A stretch of DNA of 27,693 nucleotides from a virus. The translations under genes were made by a program, and so were the position numbers. The notes under the pieces were generated by a model. That model did not search any database. It worked only from the letters and a program-made list of their open reading frames with translations, and was not told where the DNA came from. The stretch lies in IMG/VR virus record IMGVR_UViG_3300044673_000539, positions 1 to 27,693 of that record; one strand, written 5' to 3'. Shown here in pieces: positions 21,800 to 27,693 of this stretch (position 1 is the stretch's first letter; the number at the start of each line of letters is the position of its first letter).

Positions 21800-24586
21800 T
21801 TAAAATGGTTTGTCTTCTTCATTTATTTCAAGGTTCTGCCCTCTGGCAGCTTCAAGCATCATCTCAGCGCTAATCTCCTTTGTCTGGATGTAGATATATT
21901 CGGCTGCAGCTCCCTTGCTATCCTTCCTTATTATCCTGCCGCTGCTGTTTTTGAACTGTTCCGGATTAAACTTCTCTACATACTCGGTGTACTTGCACCA
22001 TGCCTTAAGCGCTTTGGTGAATTTGTTGGTGGTCCACTTGTGCTGTCCGCTCCTGTCAGCAAAATCTTTGAAGGCGATATCCCTTTCAATAAGATTGTCA
22101 CAATTGCCATTCTCCTTGTCGAAATAAACATCAGCCCAGTTCTTGAATACCTCTGTCATCTCTGTCCTGAGGTTACGCTTGGTTACATTGTCCATCGGCG
22201 GGTTAATCTTTATCTCCCTGGGCACGCTCAGGTAAAACTGCAGGCAGGTAGCAAAGAAGTTAAAGTCATTGTTCCATTCATCTTCAGTATAGTCCAGGAA
22301 GAGGTTTTTACCGAAGTCATCCCTTATTGTAAAATCCTCATCATACTCTTCACCCTCGGTTTTTACGTGGTAGTAATCTGAGAATACAGTATACAGGATC
22401 CTGCCCTCGGTACTTGGATCTATATTGCGAAGTGTGAAGTTTGATGTGATGCAGAATTTAGGAACATGCTCGAAAGGGATTTCATATGATTGATTGTTTT
22501 TAGGGTTCACTTCCATGTCGCCCTGGAGAGCATTGAAGAAGAATCCAAAATTGAGGTACTGGTCGCCGTCGTCTACAAGTATGTAATCGGTATGCTCTGT
22601 TACCCTGTCGTACACATGCGGGTTCTCGGTTAACTTAGGGTTACGCCCGTTGAGGGTAACGCTCTTCATGAAGTACCTCATTGTACGATAACAGAGCGAT
22701 TTTCCTGAGCGCCCATGGCTCTCCCCTGTCTCGGTAATTTTGTTATCCATGGCGAACACGCACCATGGCCGGGCAGGATCCTTATAACGGTGCAGCAGGT
22801 AACCTATACTGAAGATCTTGTTTATGAGATGCTGCTCCTGTTCCCAAACTTCTTCCTCCTCGAGTAGCGGACTTGCAATATTCCACTTATCTGTTTCCTG
22901 AGCCGATTCGGATGAAGCTCTCTTTCTTTCAGCCTTCCAATGTATCCTGGATGCATTAATCAGAAACCTGAAGAATATGCTTTCCTTGTTATGGATCTCA
23001 ATGCTGAATTCATTATCATCCTTGTTATGCTTAACTGTAAACGGAGGATCCTTCTTGCTTACCTTATGCTTTATAACCTCCTCTTCCCATACACAGCGAT
23101 CAACTTCATTTATCTTCATTTCAGTGATGCCGGCAGCAGTAACCCTCCATGTTTTATTAATGAAGAAGAGGTACTGGGCATTCTTGTCATAGTCTGTAAA
23201 ATCAAGCGTTATCTCATCCAGTCCTCTCAGGCTCGATTCTCCCAGCTGCTTACTCCTGTGAATTGTATTCCTCAGGGGAATAGGAAGGTAGCGCTCCTTC
23301 ATAAAATTCTGGATGAATTTGCGGCAGTCATCAGGATCGGTCTCTGAAACAATATTCCCGTTCATATGTATCAGCATCATACCATCCTTGGCATTCTTAT
23401 TCTCGATCTGGTAAAATCCGTTAGCCTGTAGGAAATGGTAAGCCTGTTCGTTATTGAAGAAATAGTCAAGCTTGCTGTCTTTGTAGATCTCATCCCAGAA
23501 GCGCAGTGGCATGGCAACTCTCAGGAGCTTGTTAAAGTCCTCGATCTTAGGCCATATATCCACGTAATCTCTGAAGTCTTTCCTGGGCTTTCCACGATGG
23601 TCATTATAATCCCTAAGCTTATCGGGCAGCCATATAGTACGAATGTCGAGGTACTGCAGCCCGAGCTTGTAAGCCTGGCGCTTTCCTGTTGAATCGATAT
23701 CCGGAAGATTGTAAATTATCTCCGCCATCTTATTGAGATCGGAATACAGCTTGTAATCCATTATCTGTGTTTCCGAGTTCATCCATATAACCTGGTACCC
23801 GAAACCGGCCACATTCAGAGCATCCCTTTCACCGCTGGCCAGGATTACTTCCTTCAGCTTTCTCATCTTTTTCTTATCCGGATCATTGCTCTCCGGATCA
23901 AACTCCTCATTCAGCTCATCCCAGGCTTTCTTTACCTGCGAAAGTCCATTAACAAAATCTTTAGGCCTTGTGCCGGTATAGCGGAAACGGTATTGTTTTT
24001 CAGGATTCTTAGGCTGGTAGATCTTCTTGAAATCGCCATGATCAACCATGAAGATCGGGTAATTCTCATTGCTGGTTGTTACCTGAGCTTCGCGGTTCTT
24101 TATGTAAGTAAAGCTGTTAAGCGAATAAACATTATACTTTTTGCATACGGCTGCAGTAACCAGCGGACCCAGCTCAGCCAGCTCCTTTTCGGTTATCTCA
24201 TCCTTTATGTCAAAGTACATCTCCCCTTCCTTCTCATCCTGCCTGGCCGGCCGCTTCTCGAAACTTGGCTTATTAATTTCAGGGTTAATTCCTCCGATAC
24301 CATACCTGCTGGCAAGCTTCACGATGGCTTCCCGGTACGAGAGCTCTTCTTCTTTCATGCACACCTGGATGCCATTGCGAGAAACAGAGTCGTCGCCAAA
24401 GTCAGTAACCACCCAGTTGCCATCGGCAAGCTGCTTCATTCTTGCCGATGGGGTTTTCTCGTCACGGATCTTGAATTCTTTCCTGTTCGATTTCAGGCAG
24501 TCGGCCGCCTGAGGGTAATAATGTAATATGATGTTGAGACCTCCCTGAGTTGCATTCAGGATCTCCTGCTGGTCAATGTATGGCAT
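21800..24586 (-). CDS. Primase-helicase (phage replication protein)
   Basis: This 928-aa protein combines a primase and a helicase for phage DNA replication. The N-terminus (1-100) resembles the CHC2-type primase start (FKIRDEKTPSARMK, NWVVTDFGDD) but lacks the zinc Cys set. A Toprim-like segment follows at about 247-272 (VILASGERDALNVAGFGYQV). The C-terminal part is an SF3/D5-like ATPase with Walker A GESHGRSGKS at 621-630, Walker B YILVDDGD at 668-675 and a later basic region (FCITSNFTLRN). This is the fused architecture common in Bacteroidota phages. It follows the early gene block (123-nt gap) and precedes the small genes before the endolysin. Confidence 0.88.
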   Translation of the reverse strand: MPYIDQQEILNATQGGLNIILHYYPQAADCLKSNRKEFKIRDEKTPSARMKQLADGNWVVTDFGDDSVSRNGIQVCMKEEELSYREAIVKLASRYGIGGINPEINKPSFEKRPARQDEKEGEMYFDIKDEITEKELAELGPLVTAAVCKKYNVYSLNSFTYIKNREAQVTTSNENYPIFMVDHGDFKKIYQPKNPEKQYRFRYTGTRPKDFVNGLSQVKKAWDELNEEFDPESNDPDKKKMRKLKEVILASGERDALNVAGFGYQVIWMNSETQIMDYKLYSDLNKMAEIIYNLPDIDSTGKRQAYKLGLQYLDIRTIWLPDKLRDYNDHRGKPRKDFRDYVDIWPKIEDFNKLLRVAMPLRFWDEIYKDSKLDYFFNNEQAYHFLQANGFYQIENKNAKDGMMLIHMNGNIVSETDPDDCRKFIQNFMKERYLPIPLRNTIHRSKQLGESSLRGLDEITLDFTDYDKNAQYLFFINKTWRVTAAGITEMKINEVDRCVWEEEVIKHKVSKKDPPFTVKHNKDDNEFSIEIHNKESIFFRFLINASRIHWKAERKRASSESAQETDKWNIASPLLEEEEVWEQEQHLINKIFSIGYLLHRYKDPARPWCVFAMDNKITETGESHGRSGKSLCYRTMRYFMKSVTLNGRNPKLTENPHVYDRVTEHTDYILVDDGDQYLNFGFFFNALQGDMEVNPKNNQSYEIPFEHVPKFCITSNFTLRNIDPSTEGRILYTVFSDYYHVKTEGEEYDEDFTIRDDFGKNLFLDYTEDEWNNDFNFFATCLQFYLSVPREIKINPPMDNVTKRNLRTEMTEVFKNWADVYFDKENGNCDNLIERDIAFKDFADRSGQHKWTTNKFTKALKAWCKYTEYVEKFNPEQFKNSSGRIIRKDSKGAAAEYIYIQTKEISAEMMLEAARGQNLEINEEDKPF

Positions 24587-24708
24587 ATAAGTTGGTTAGA
24601 AAGTTCCTGAATAGAGTTAGCTGATCCGAATCCTTTGCCCGTTCAAAATCAGATTGATTTCGATATCGAGGCTCATGCGCTGATGTATGTTGTCTGGACC
24701 CTTAAGCT

Positions 24709-25197
24709 CTACAGTTCCAACCGGAATATGCCCTGTTCAACTTTCTCACTTATAACCTTATCCAGCGTACCAAGAATGCCAGGATTGAGTTTTTCAGGCT
24801 GGTGTGATTTTTCTGGCTTAGGCTGCTTTTCTTCTTCTTCTTTTTTAGCCTTAAGGGGCTTCTCCTTCTTCGCTTTCTTCTCCTTCTTCTCTTTTTTTAA
24901 GGCAGGAATTGTTTCCATGCCGCTACCCTCAATGTTAGGTTCCTGTTTTTTCGCTTGCCATACAGCTTCTTCCGAAGGAAACTTAAAGCTGGCCAGTGGT
25001 TCTTTTGTTAAAAACCATTCATAAGCGCGGGCCCATGCTGTAGATCCACACTTATCGAACGATTTTGGGTTAAGCATGAAGCTGATATAGATCGGATTCA
25101 TGTTCAGTAATTTTGCTGCATCCCTGCTCCAGAGATGTTCCTCAGCAAGCGCTTTCTTTAAAGCTGCAGATACTTCTGATTTGTTAATGTTTTCCAT
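24709..25197 (-). CDS. HTH-like DNA-binding protein with Lys/Glu-rich linker
   Basis: A 162-aa protein. The N-terminal part (about 1-65) looks like an HTH: SAALKKALAEEHLWSRDAAK then LLNMNPIYISFMLNPKSF, followed by WARAYEWFLT. The middle (about 100-135) is a low-complexity Lys/Glu/Pro tract with many KKEKKEKKAKKEK-type units, probably disordered and nucleic-acid-binding. The end NPGILGTLDKVISEKVEQGI is helical. It lies just upstream of the primase gene and could help replication initiation or act as regulator. No named family is certain. Confidence 0.6.
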   Translation of the reverse strand: MENINKSEVSAALKKALAEEHLWSRDAAKLLNMNPIYISFMLNPKSFDKCGSTAWARAYEWFLTKEPLASFKFPSEEAVWQAKKQEPNIEGSGMETIPALKKEKKEKKAKKEKPLKAKKEEEEKQPKPEKSHQPEKLNPGILGTLDKVISEKVEQGIFRLEL

Positions 25198-25216
25198 ATC
25201 ACGGGTTAATTAGGAT

Positions 25217-25552
25217 TTAAGCAGATTTTAATTCATATACCGGAGTTTCATCCTCCACTTTTTTGAAAATATATCCTCCGCATGAATGCCTCTTCCCTTC
25301 AATTACCCTGTGCAGATCTCTCCTGTTCACGCAAAGCTTTTCTGAAGCTTCATTAGTGCTTTTATATCTTCCTACTTCATTGCCAAGCCGGTCATATGCA
25401 ATAACCTCTTCCTGGTCAGAATAAAAATGATCGGTACCCACAACAAGCGCCATCTGTATGTAAAGCCTGCAGGCAGTGTCAATATCAGCTCCCTGCTTTA
25501 TAAGATTAGCCAGCTCAGAGCTAAGTGAGTTTATAACCTTATCGCGTGTCAT
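25217..25552 (-). CDS. NUMOD1-like DNA-binding protein without nuclease domain
   Basis: This 111-aa protein has a helical N-terminal half and, from about residue 50, EVIAYDRLGNEVGRYKSTNE and EASEKLCVNRRDLHRVIEGK followed by GGYIFKKVE. This is the NUMOD1 pattern (YD..G..I..y.S..EAa..L.v....I....G....GGY.W), a DNA-binding unit usually attached to HNH or GIY-YIG homing endonucleases. No nuclease motif is present here or in the neighbours, so it may have been taken over as a regulator. It lies 19 nt before the HTH gene start and follows the 110-aa gene. Confidence 0.7.
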   Translation of the reverse strand: MTRDKVINSLSSELANLIKQGADIDTACRLYIQMALVVGTDHFYSDQEEVIAYDRLGNEVGRYKSTNEASEKLCVNRRDLHRVIEGKRHSCGGYIFKKVEDETPVYELKSA

Positions 25553-25558
25553 AGTTTC

Positions 25559-25891
25559 TCAGTTCTGAGGTGCGATAAATCTTTCTTCCCTGGCCTTTAT
25601 TTTTCGGCGGTATTTATCGAGTATCTTCCTGGCATCTTCCCCATCAGGATCCATGGCTATAGTCTCCAGTTCGAGGCGCATCTGCAGGTTATCCCAGCTC
25701 ACAGAATTTCGTCTTATTGTCTTTAGCTGCGGATGAGGATTGACAGGGCCAAGCTTTCTTTCTTCCAAAATCTTCATGCAGAACAGCGCTCCTTCCTGTT
25801 CAACACAGTCGTCGCCCTGCTTAACAGTATCTCCATATATGGGGCAGGAAAAGGAATACGGAGCCGATTTAATAATGTAATTGTTTTCCAT
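25559..25891 (-). CDS. Small hypothetical early protein
   Basis: A 110-aa protein beginning MENNYIIKSAPYSFSCPIYG. Three Cys in the first 40 residues (CPIY, DDCVEQ, FCMKI) could hold a metal. The second half is a charged helix (DARKILDKYRRKIKAREERF). It lies 6 nt before the NUMOD1-like gene. Its leader contains telomere-like units (AACCCTAACCCTAAACCCTG) just before the ATG. Function is unknown. Confidence 0.55.
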   Translation of the reverse strand: MENNYIIKSAPYSFSCPIYGDTVKQGDDCVEQEGALFCMKILEERKLGPVNPHPQLKTIRRNSVSWDNLQMRLELETIAMDPDGEDARKILDKYRRKIKAREERFIAPQN

Positions 25892-25934
25892 CAGGGTTTA
25901 GGGTTAGGGTTTATATTTCAATCTGGGAAGCCCC

Positions 25935-26017
25935 GGCGTTGAACGAAGTGGGAGAACATTACCGCTGATCTTCATTGATCCATTCGTCTCCCGGTAGAAA
26001 GAACGCTGTTCAACGCC
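25935..26017. ncRNA. Structured intergenic element, possible leader RNA
   Basis: GGCGTTGAAC (25935-25944) and GTTCAACGCC (26008-26017) are perfect 10-bp complements enclosing a second stem GGGAGA (25950-25955) / TCTCCC (25987-25992). It lies in the 134-bp gap between the 68-aa gene and the 110-aa gene, so on the minus strand it would form the leader of the latter. It could be a regulatory RNA, a processing hairpin or a protein binding site. There is no T-run as in a terminator. Confidence 0.4.
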
Positions 26018-26025
26018 CGGCAAAC

Positions 26026-26232
26026 TTACCCGCCATGTTCGTTTGTATCTTTGATCCTGAAGAGGTTCGTATCTACTGCCTTTATAAGTTCCAAGGTTCT
26101 ATCAATTTCTGGATCGTAGTAATCTTTCACCTGCTGATCCGAGCTCCGGAGAGCACGTTCTGACAAGGTTGTAGTATATGCGTCCAGGGCGCGGCGTATA
26201 CGCTCGAGGTTAGGTCTGTCTTCTATTATCAT
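26026..26232 (-). CDS. Small hypothetical early protein
   Basis: A 68-aa helical protein starting MIIEDRPNLERIRRALDAYT, with many charged residues and no membrane segment. Its start overlaps the stop of the 50-aa membrane protein gene (ATGA), so they are probably coupled. No family is recognised. Confidence 0.5.
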   Translation of the reverse strand: MIIEDRPNLERIRRALDAYTTTLSERALRSSDQQVKDYYDPEIDRTLELIKAVDTNLFRIKDTNEHGG

Positions 26233-26381
26233 GGCACAATGTTTTTATAACAGAAATAAATCCACAATCCTTCTGCTGCAAGTATCAGCAACATTATTCC
26301 TACCGCCCTGTAAATAGCTTTTCTCTCCTCTGGAGTAAAGTCACCATCATTCGATGTAGGATCATTAAAATAGTTTTCCAT
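26229..26381 (-). CDS. Small membrane protein (50 aa)
   Basis: ATG at 26381 to TGA at 26231-26229 encodes 50 aa. The first half is acidic/charged (MENYFNDPTSNDGDFTPEER). The second holds one transmembrane helix (AVGIMLLILAAEGLWIYFCY). It overlaps the upstream 118-aa gene by 17 nt and the downstream gene by 4 nt (ATGA), which supports it as real despite its size. A role at the host membrane (for example superinfection exclusion) is possible but not shown. Confidence 0.6.
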   Translation of the reverse strand: MENYFNDPTSNDGDFTPEERKAIYRAVGIMLLILAAEGLWIYFCYKNIVP

Positions 26382-26721
26382 TTTCTGAAGAAGTTAGTTC
26401 GGGTTTTCGGCGAGCGCTTACTGAAGCTGAAGCGGAAGCAATAATAAGCACAGCCTGGTAATGGATATCATTAAACTCAAGCTGCCTTTTCAGGCTGCAG
26501 CTCGAACCCGCGCCCGGGAGGATATTTTCGATCTCGCCCTTGTACTGGCATATAAACCTTGCCATGTACAGATCGTTCGAGTAGGAGTATGCTTTCAGCA
26601 TGGTCTCAACCGTATGCATGTCAGCTGCAGGTTTATGGCTTTTGCCCAGCCTTATGAGAAGCCTCCTCTGTTTAATGACTGCTTCAAGCCATCGCCTGGC
26701 GTCAACTGCGAATCTTGCCAT
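26365..26721 (-). CDS. Hypothetical early protein
   Basis: A 118-aa basic helical protein starting MARFAVDARRWLEAVIKQRR. The middle has ADMHTVETMLKAYSYSNDLY and the end is Ala/Ser-rich (IIASASASVSARRKP). No membrane segment or motif is recognised. Its ATG overlaps the stop of the 45-aa gene by 1 nt (TAATG), and it belongs to the early gene string. Confidence 0.5.
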   Translation of the reverse strand: MARFAVDARRWLEAVIKQRRLLIRLGKSHKPAADMHTVETMLKAYSYSNDLYMARFICQYKGEIENILPGAGSSCSLKRQLEFNDIHYQAVLIIASASASVSARRKPELTSSENGKLF

Positions 26722-26858
26722 TATTTTGAGGGTTTATTGCGGTTTGCTCTGATGATCCTCTGCAGTCTTACAATCTGCTCTGCCCTTTCCTTCGAAATTT
26801 CAACTGGTCCAATGCCAGGAAAGGAAGCAGTTACTGTCTGTTTACCTTTAGCTTTCAT
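26721..26858 (-). CDS. Small basic protein (45 aa)
   Basis: ATG at 26858 to TAA at 26723-26721 encodes 45 aa starting MKAKGKQTVTASFPGIGPVE and ending in a basic helix (RLQRIIRANRNKPSK). It begins 2 nt after the LuxR-like gene stop and shares a TAATG junction with the next gene, so it fills the gap exactly. Basic charge suggests nucleic acid binding. No family is known to me. Confidence 0.5.
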   Translation of the reverse strand: MKAKGKQTVTASFPGIGPVEISKERAEQIVRLQRIIRANRNKPSK

Positions 26859-26860
26859 AA

Positions 26861-27421
26861 TCAAATAAGTTTGCGTTGCATTGCGAAATTCATAACCTCT
26901 ATTGAGGAATGGCAGCCAAGCTTCTCGCGTATCGATTTCAGCTGTGTTTCAATGGTCTGAATATGTGTGCCCCTGGCAGCTGCAATTTCCTTATGAGCTT
27001 TACCGGCTATAAGCATGAAGAACACTTCTGTTTCCACCCTCTCGAGTACGCCGTTCGGACCTTTTATCCTGCCGCATACCTTACCTTCACCAGGGCACTC
27101 GCCACGGCGGCCGCAATCCCAACACTCGGGGTAAAGAGTGCCCTCGGCATCCATGTCGGGAATATTATCGAAGTTTCCGAAGTTGCATTTTACATATTGC
27201 TGAAGCATGCTTTTTGCATCTTTAAAGCCGAAATCCTTTTTAAGCGAATCCATGGCTGGCTTGTTGGCAAGCATGTGCTGCAGGAAAGCGTCCTGGATAT
27301 CTTCCCTTAGCAGCTCAAACGGAATGGGGCGGCCGTTGTACAGAACAAAGAGCTCTGCATTGTGGATGAAGATCTCAAGCTTGTCATCCATGAGGCCGGC
27401 GGGTAGTTGAATGGGTCTCAT
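26861..27421 (-). CDS. LuxR-type HTH regulator with Cys cluster
   Basis: This 186-aa protein ends in a GerE/LuxR-type HTH (residues about 127-186): LERVETEVFFMLIAGKAHKE, then IAAARGTHIQTIETQLKSIR and EKLGCHSSIEVMNFAM. The middle carries CWDCGRRGECPGEGKVC (about 99-115), a four-Cys cluster that may bind zinc or an Fe-S centre. The N-terminal half is helical with no receiver domain. Bacteroidota phages often encode this type among their first genes. It probably controls early/late switching. The start overlaps the upstream small gene by 4 nt. Confidence 0.8.
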   Translation of the reverse strand: MRPIQLPAGLMDDKLEIFIHNAELFVLYNGRPIPFELLREDIQDAFLQHMLANKPAMDSLKKDFGFKDAKSMLQQYVKCNFGNFDNIPDMDAEGTLYPECWDCGRRGECPGEGKVCGRIKGPNGVLERVETEVFFMLIAGKAHKEIAAARGTHIQTIETQLKSIREKLGCHSSIEVMNFAMQRKLI

Positions 27422-27636
27422 AATGAACTTAGTTTTTCTTTACGGCTTTTAAGCGAAGCCTGATATTCCTGTGCCAAGGCGATTGCGCAGTCAATAATCT
27501 CATCATTGTTATATCGTCCATTCATAACTGCTTCAATTGCTGATTTACTGGCCCTCCTCCCTAAGCTTTCATACAGCTTACTTTGCCATCCGCGGGGCAT
27601 CCTTTTCTTTAATTTCTTTAAGTCCTTGATAATCAT
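27418..27636 (-). CDS. Small HTH-like protein (first gene of the early string)
   Basis: This 72-aa basic protein starts MIIKDLKKLKKRMPRGWQSK. It continues LYESLGRRASKSAIEAVMNG and RYNNDEIIDCAIALAQEYQA, a pattern like a small Cro/C1-type HTH (helix 2 'YESLGRRAS', recognition helix 'KSAIEAVMNG') followed by a helix seen in many Bacteroidota phage and prophage early proteins. It would act as regulator. Its stop overlaps the LuxR-like gene start by 4 nt (ATGA). The upstream region is A/T-rich and may hold the promoter, which lies at the window edge. Confidence 0.6.
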   Translation of the reverse strand: MIIKDLKKLKKRMPRGWQSKLYESLGRRASKSAIEAVMNGRYNNDEIIDCAIALAQEYQASLKSRKEKLSSL

Positions 27637-27693
27637 ATTAAAATGGTATTGCGTTATGTATGTATTTTATATTATATTTCTATTGTCTTAATA
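27637..27693 (-). promoter_or_regulatory. A/T-rich leader, probable promoter region of the early string
   Basis: The last 57 bp upstream of the first early gene are very A/T-rich and have no credible frame. A promoter is expected here, but I see no clear TTTG/TAnnTTTG pair. Confidence 0.3.

Noticed and set aside
24635-25024. 129-aa plus-strand frame rich in Phe/Ser
   Set aside because: It is the complement of the Lys/Glu-rich linker of the HTH gene and has no independent support.
25897-25912. Telomere-like TTAGGG units as a telomere or eukaryotic sequence
   Set aside because: Only two to three degenerate units directly before a phage gene start. Better seen as a leader motif.

Overview
The window reads as part of a tailed dsDNA phage or prophage (Caudoviricetes) of a Bacteroidota host. 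Supporting this are the types of portal, terminase, capsid and 'TFEDAC...' target proteins, the A/T-rich gene leaders with weak Shine-Dalgarno sites, and a DGR-type reverse transcriptase. Every gene I support lies on the minus strand, so transcription runs from 27.6 kb towards 1. No integrase, tRNA or attachment site was seen, so the window does not show whether the phage is integrated.

In transcription order: (1) 27.6-24.7 kb is an early/regulatory block of small genes, including a small HTH-like protein, a LuxR-type HTH protein with a Cys cluster, a 50-aa membrane protein, a NUMOD1-like DNA-binding protein and a Lys-rich HTH protein. (2) 24.6-21.8 kb is a 928-aa primase-helicase. (3) 21.8-20.0 kb holds a small protein, a signal-peptide lytic transglycosylase-like endolysin, two hypotheticals, an acyl carrier protein and another hypothetical. 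(4) 19.95-17.87 kb is a complete diversity-generating retroelement (DGR): two tandem paralogous targets, each with a 77-bp variable repeat (VR), a 77-bp template repeat (TR) and a reverse transcriptase. It is followed by a 103-aa beta-rich protein, a Cys-rich coiled-coil protein and three small proteins, two of them zinc-finger-like, ending at a terminator near 16.1 kb. (5) 16.1-14.8 kb is mostly non-coding. It carries a dense TGTAAC/GTTACA iteron-like array with nested palindromes, a small exported protein containing a REP-like repeat, and a terminator. (6) 14.8-0 kb is the virion module: two hypotheticals, ClpP-like prohead protease, major capsid protein, a structural protein, terminator, a 708-aa three-part glycosyltransferase, a coiled-coil protein, small and large terminase, portal, connectors, tail completion proteins, and a tape measure whose reading frame breaks close to the window edge.

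The most notable system is the DGR. Both VRs differ from the TR at 10 positions, and all 20 differences fall on TR adenines (sense strand). Nineteen are A-to-G and one is A-to-C. The targets are short cytosolic-looking proteins encoded far from the tail genes, and no Avd-like accessory gene is visible. Other points of interest are the phage-encoded acyl carrier protein, the three-part glycosyltransferase inside the virion module, and the iteron/palindrome region.
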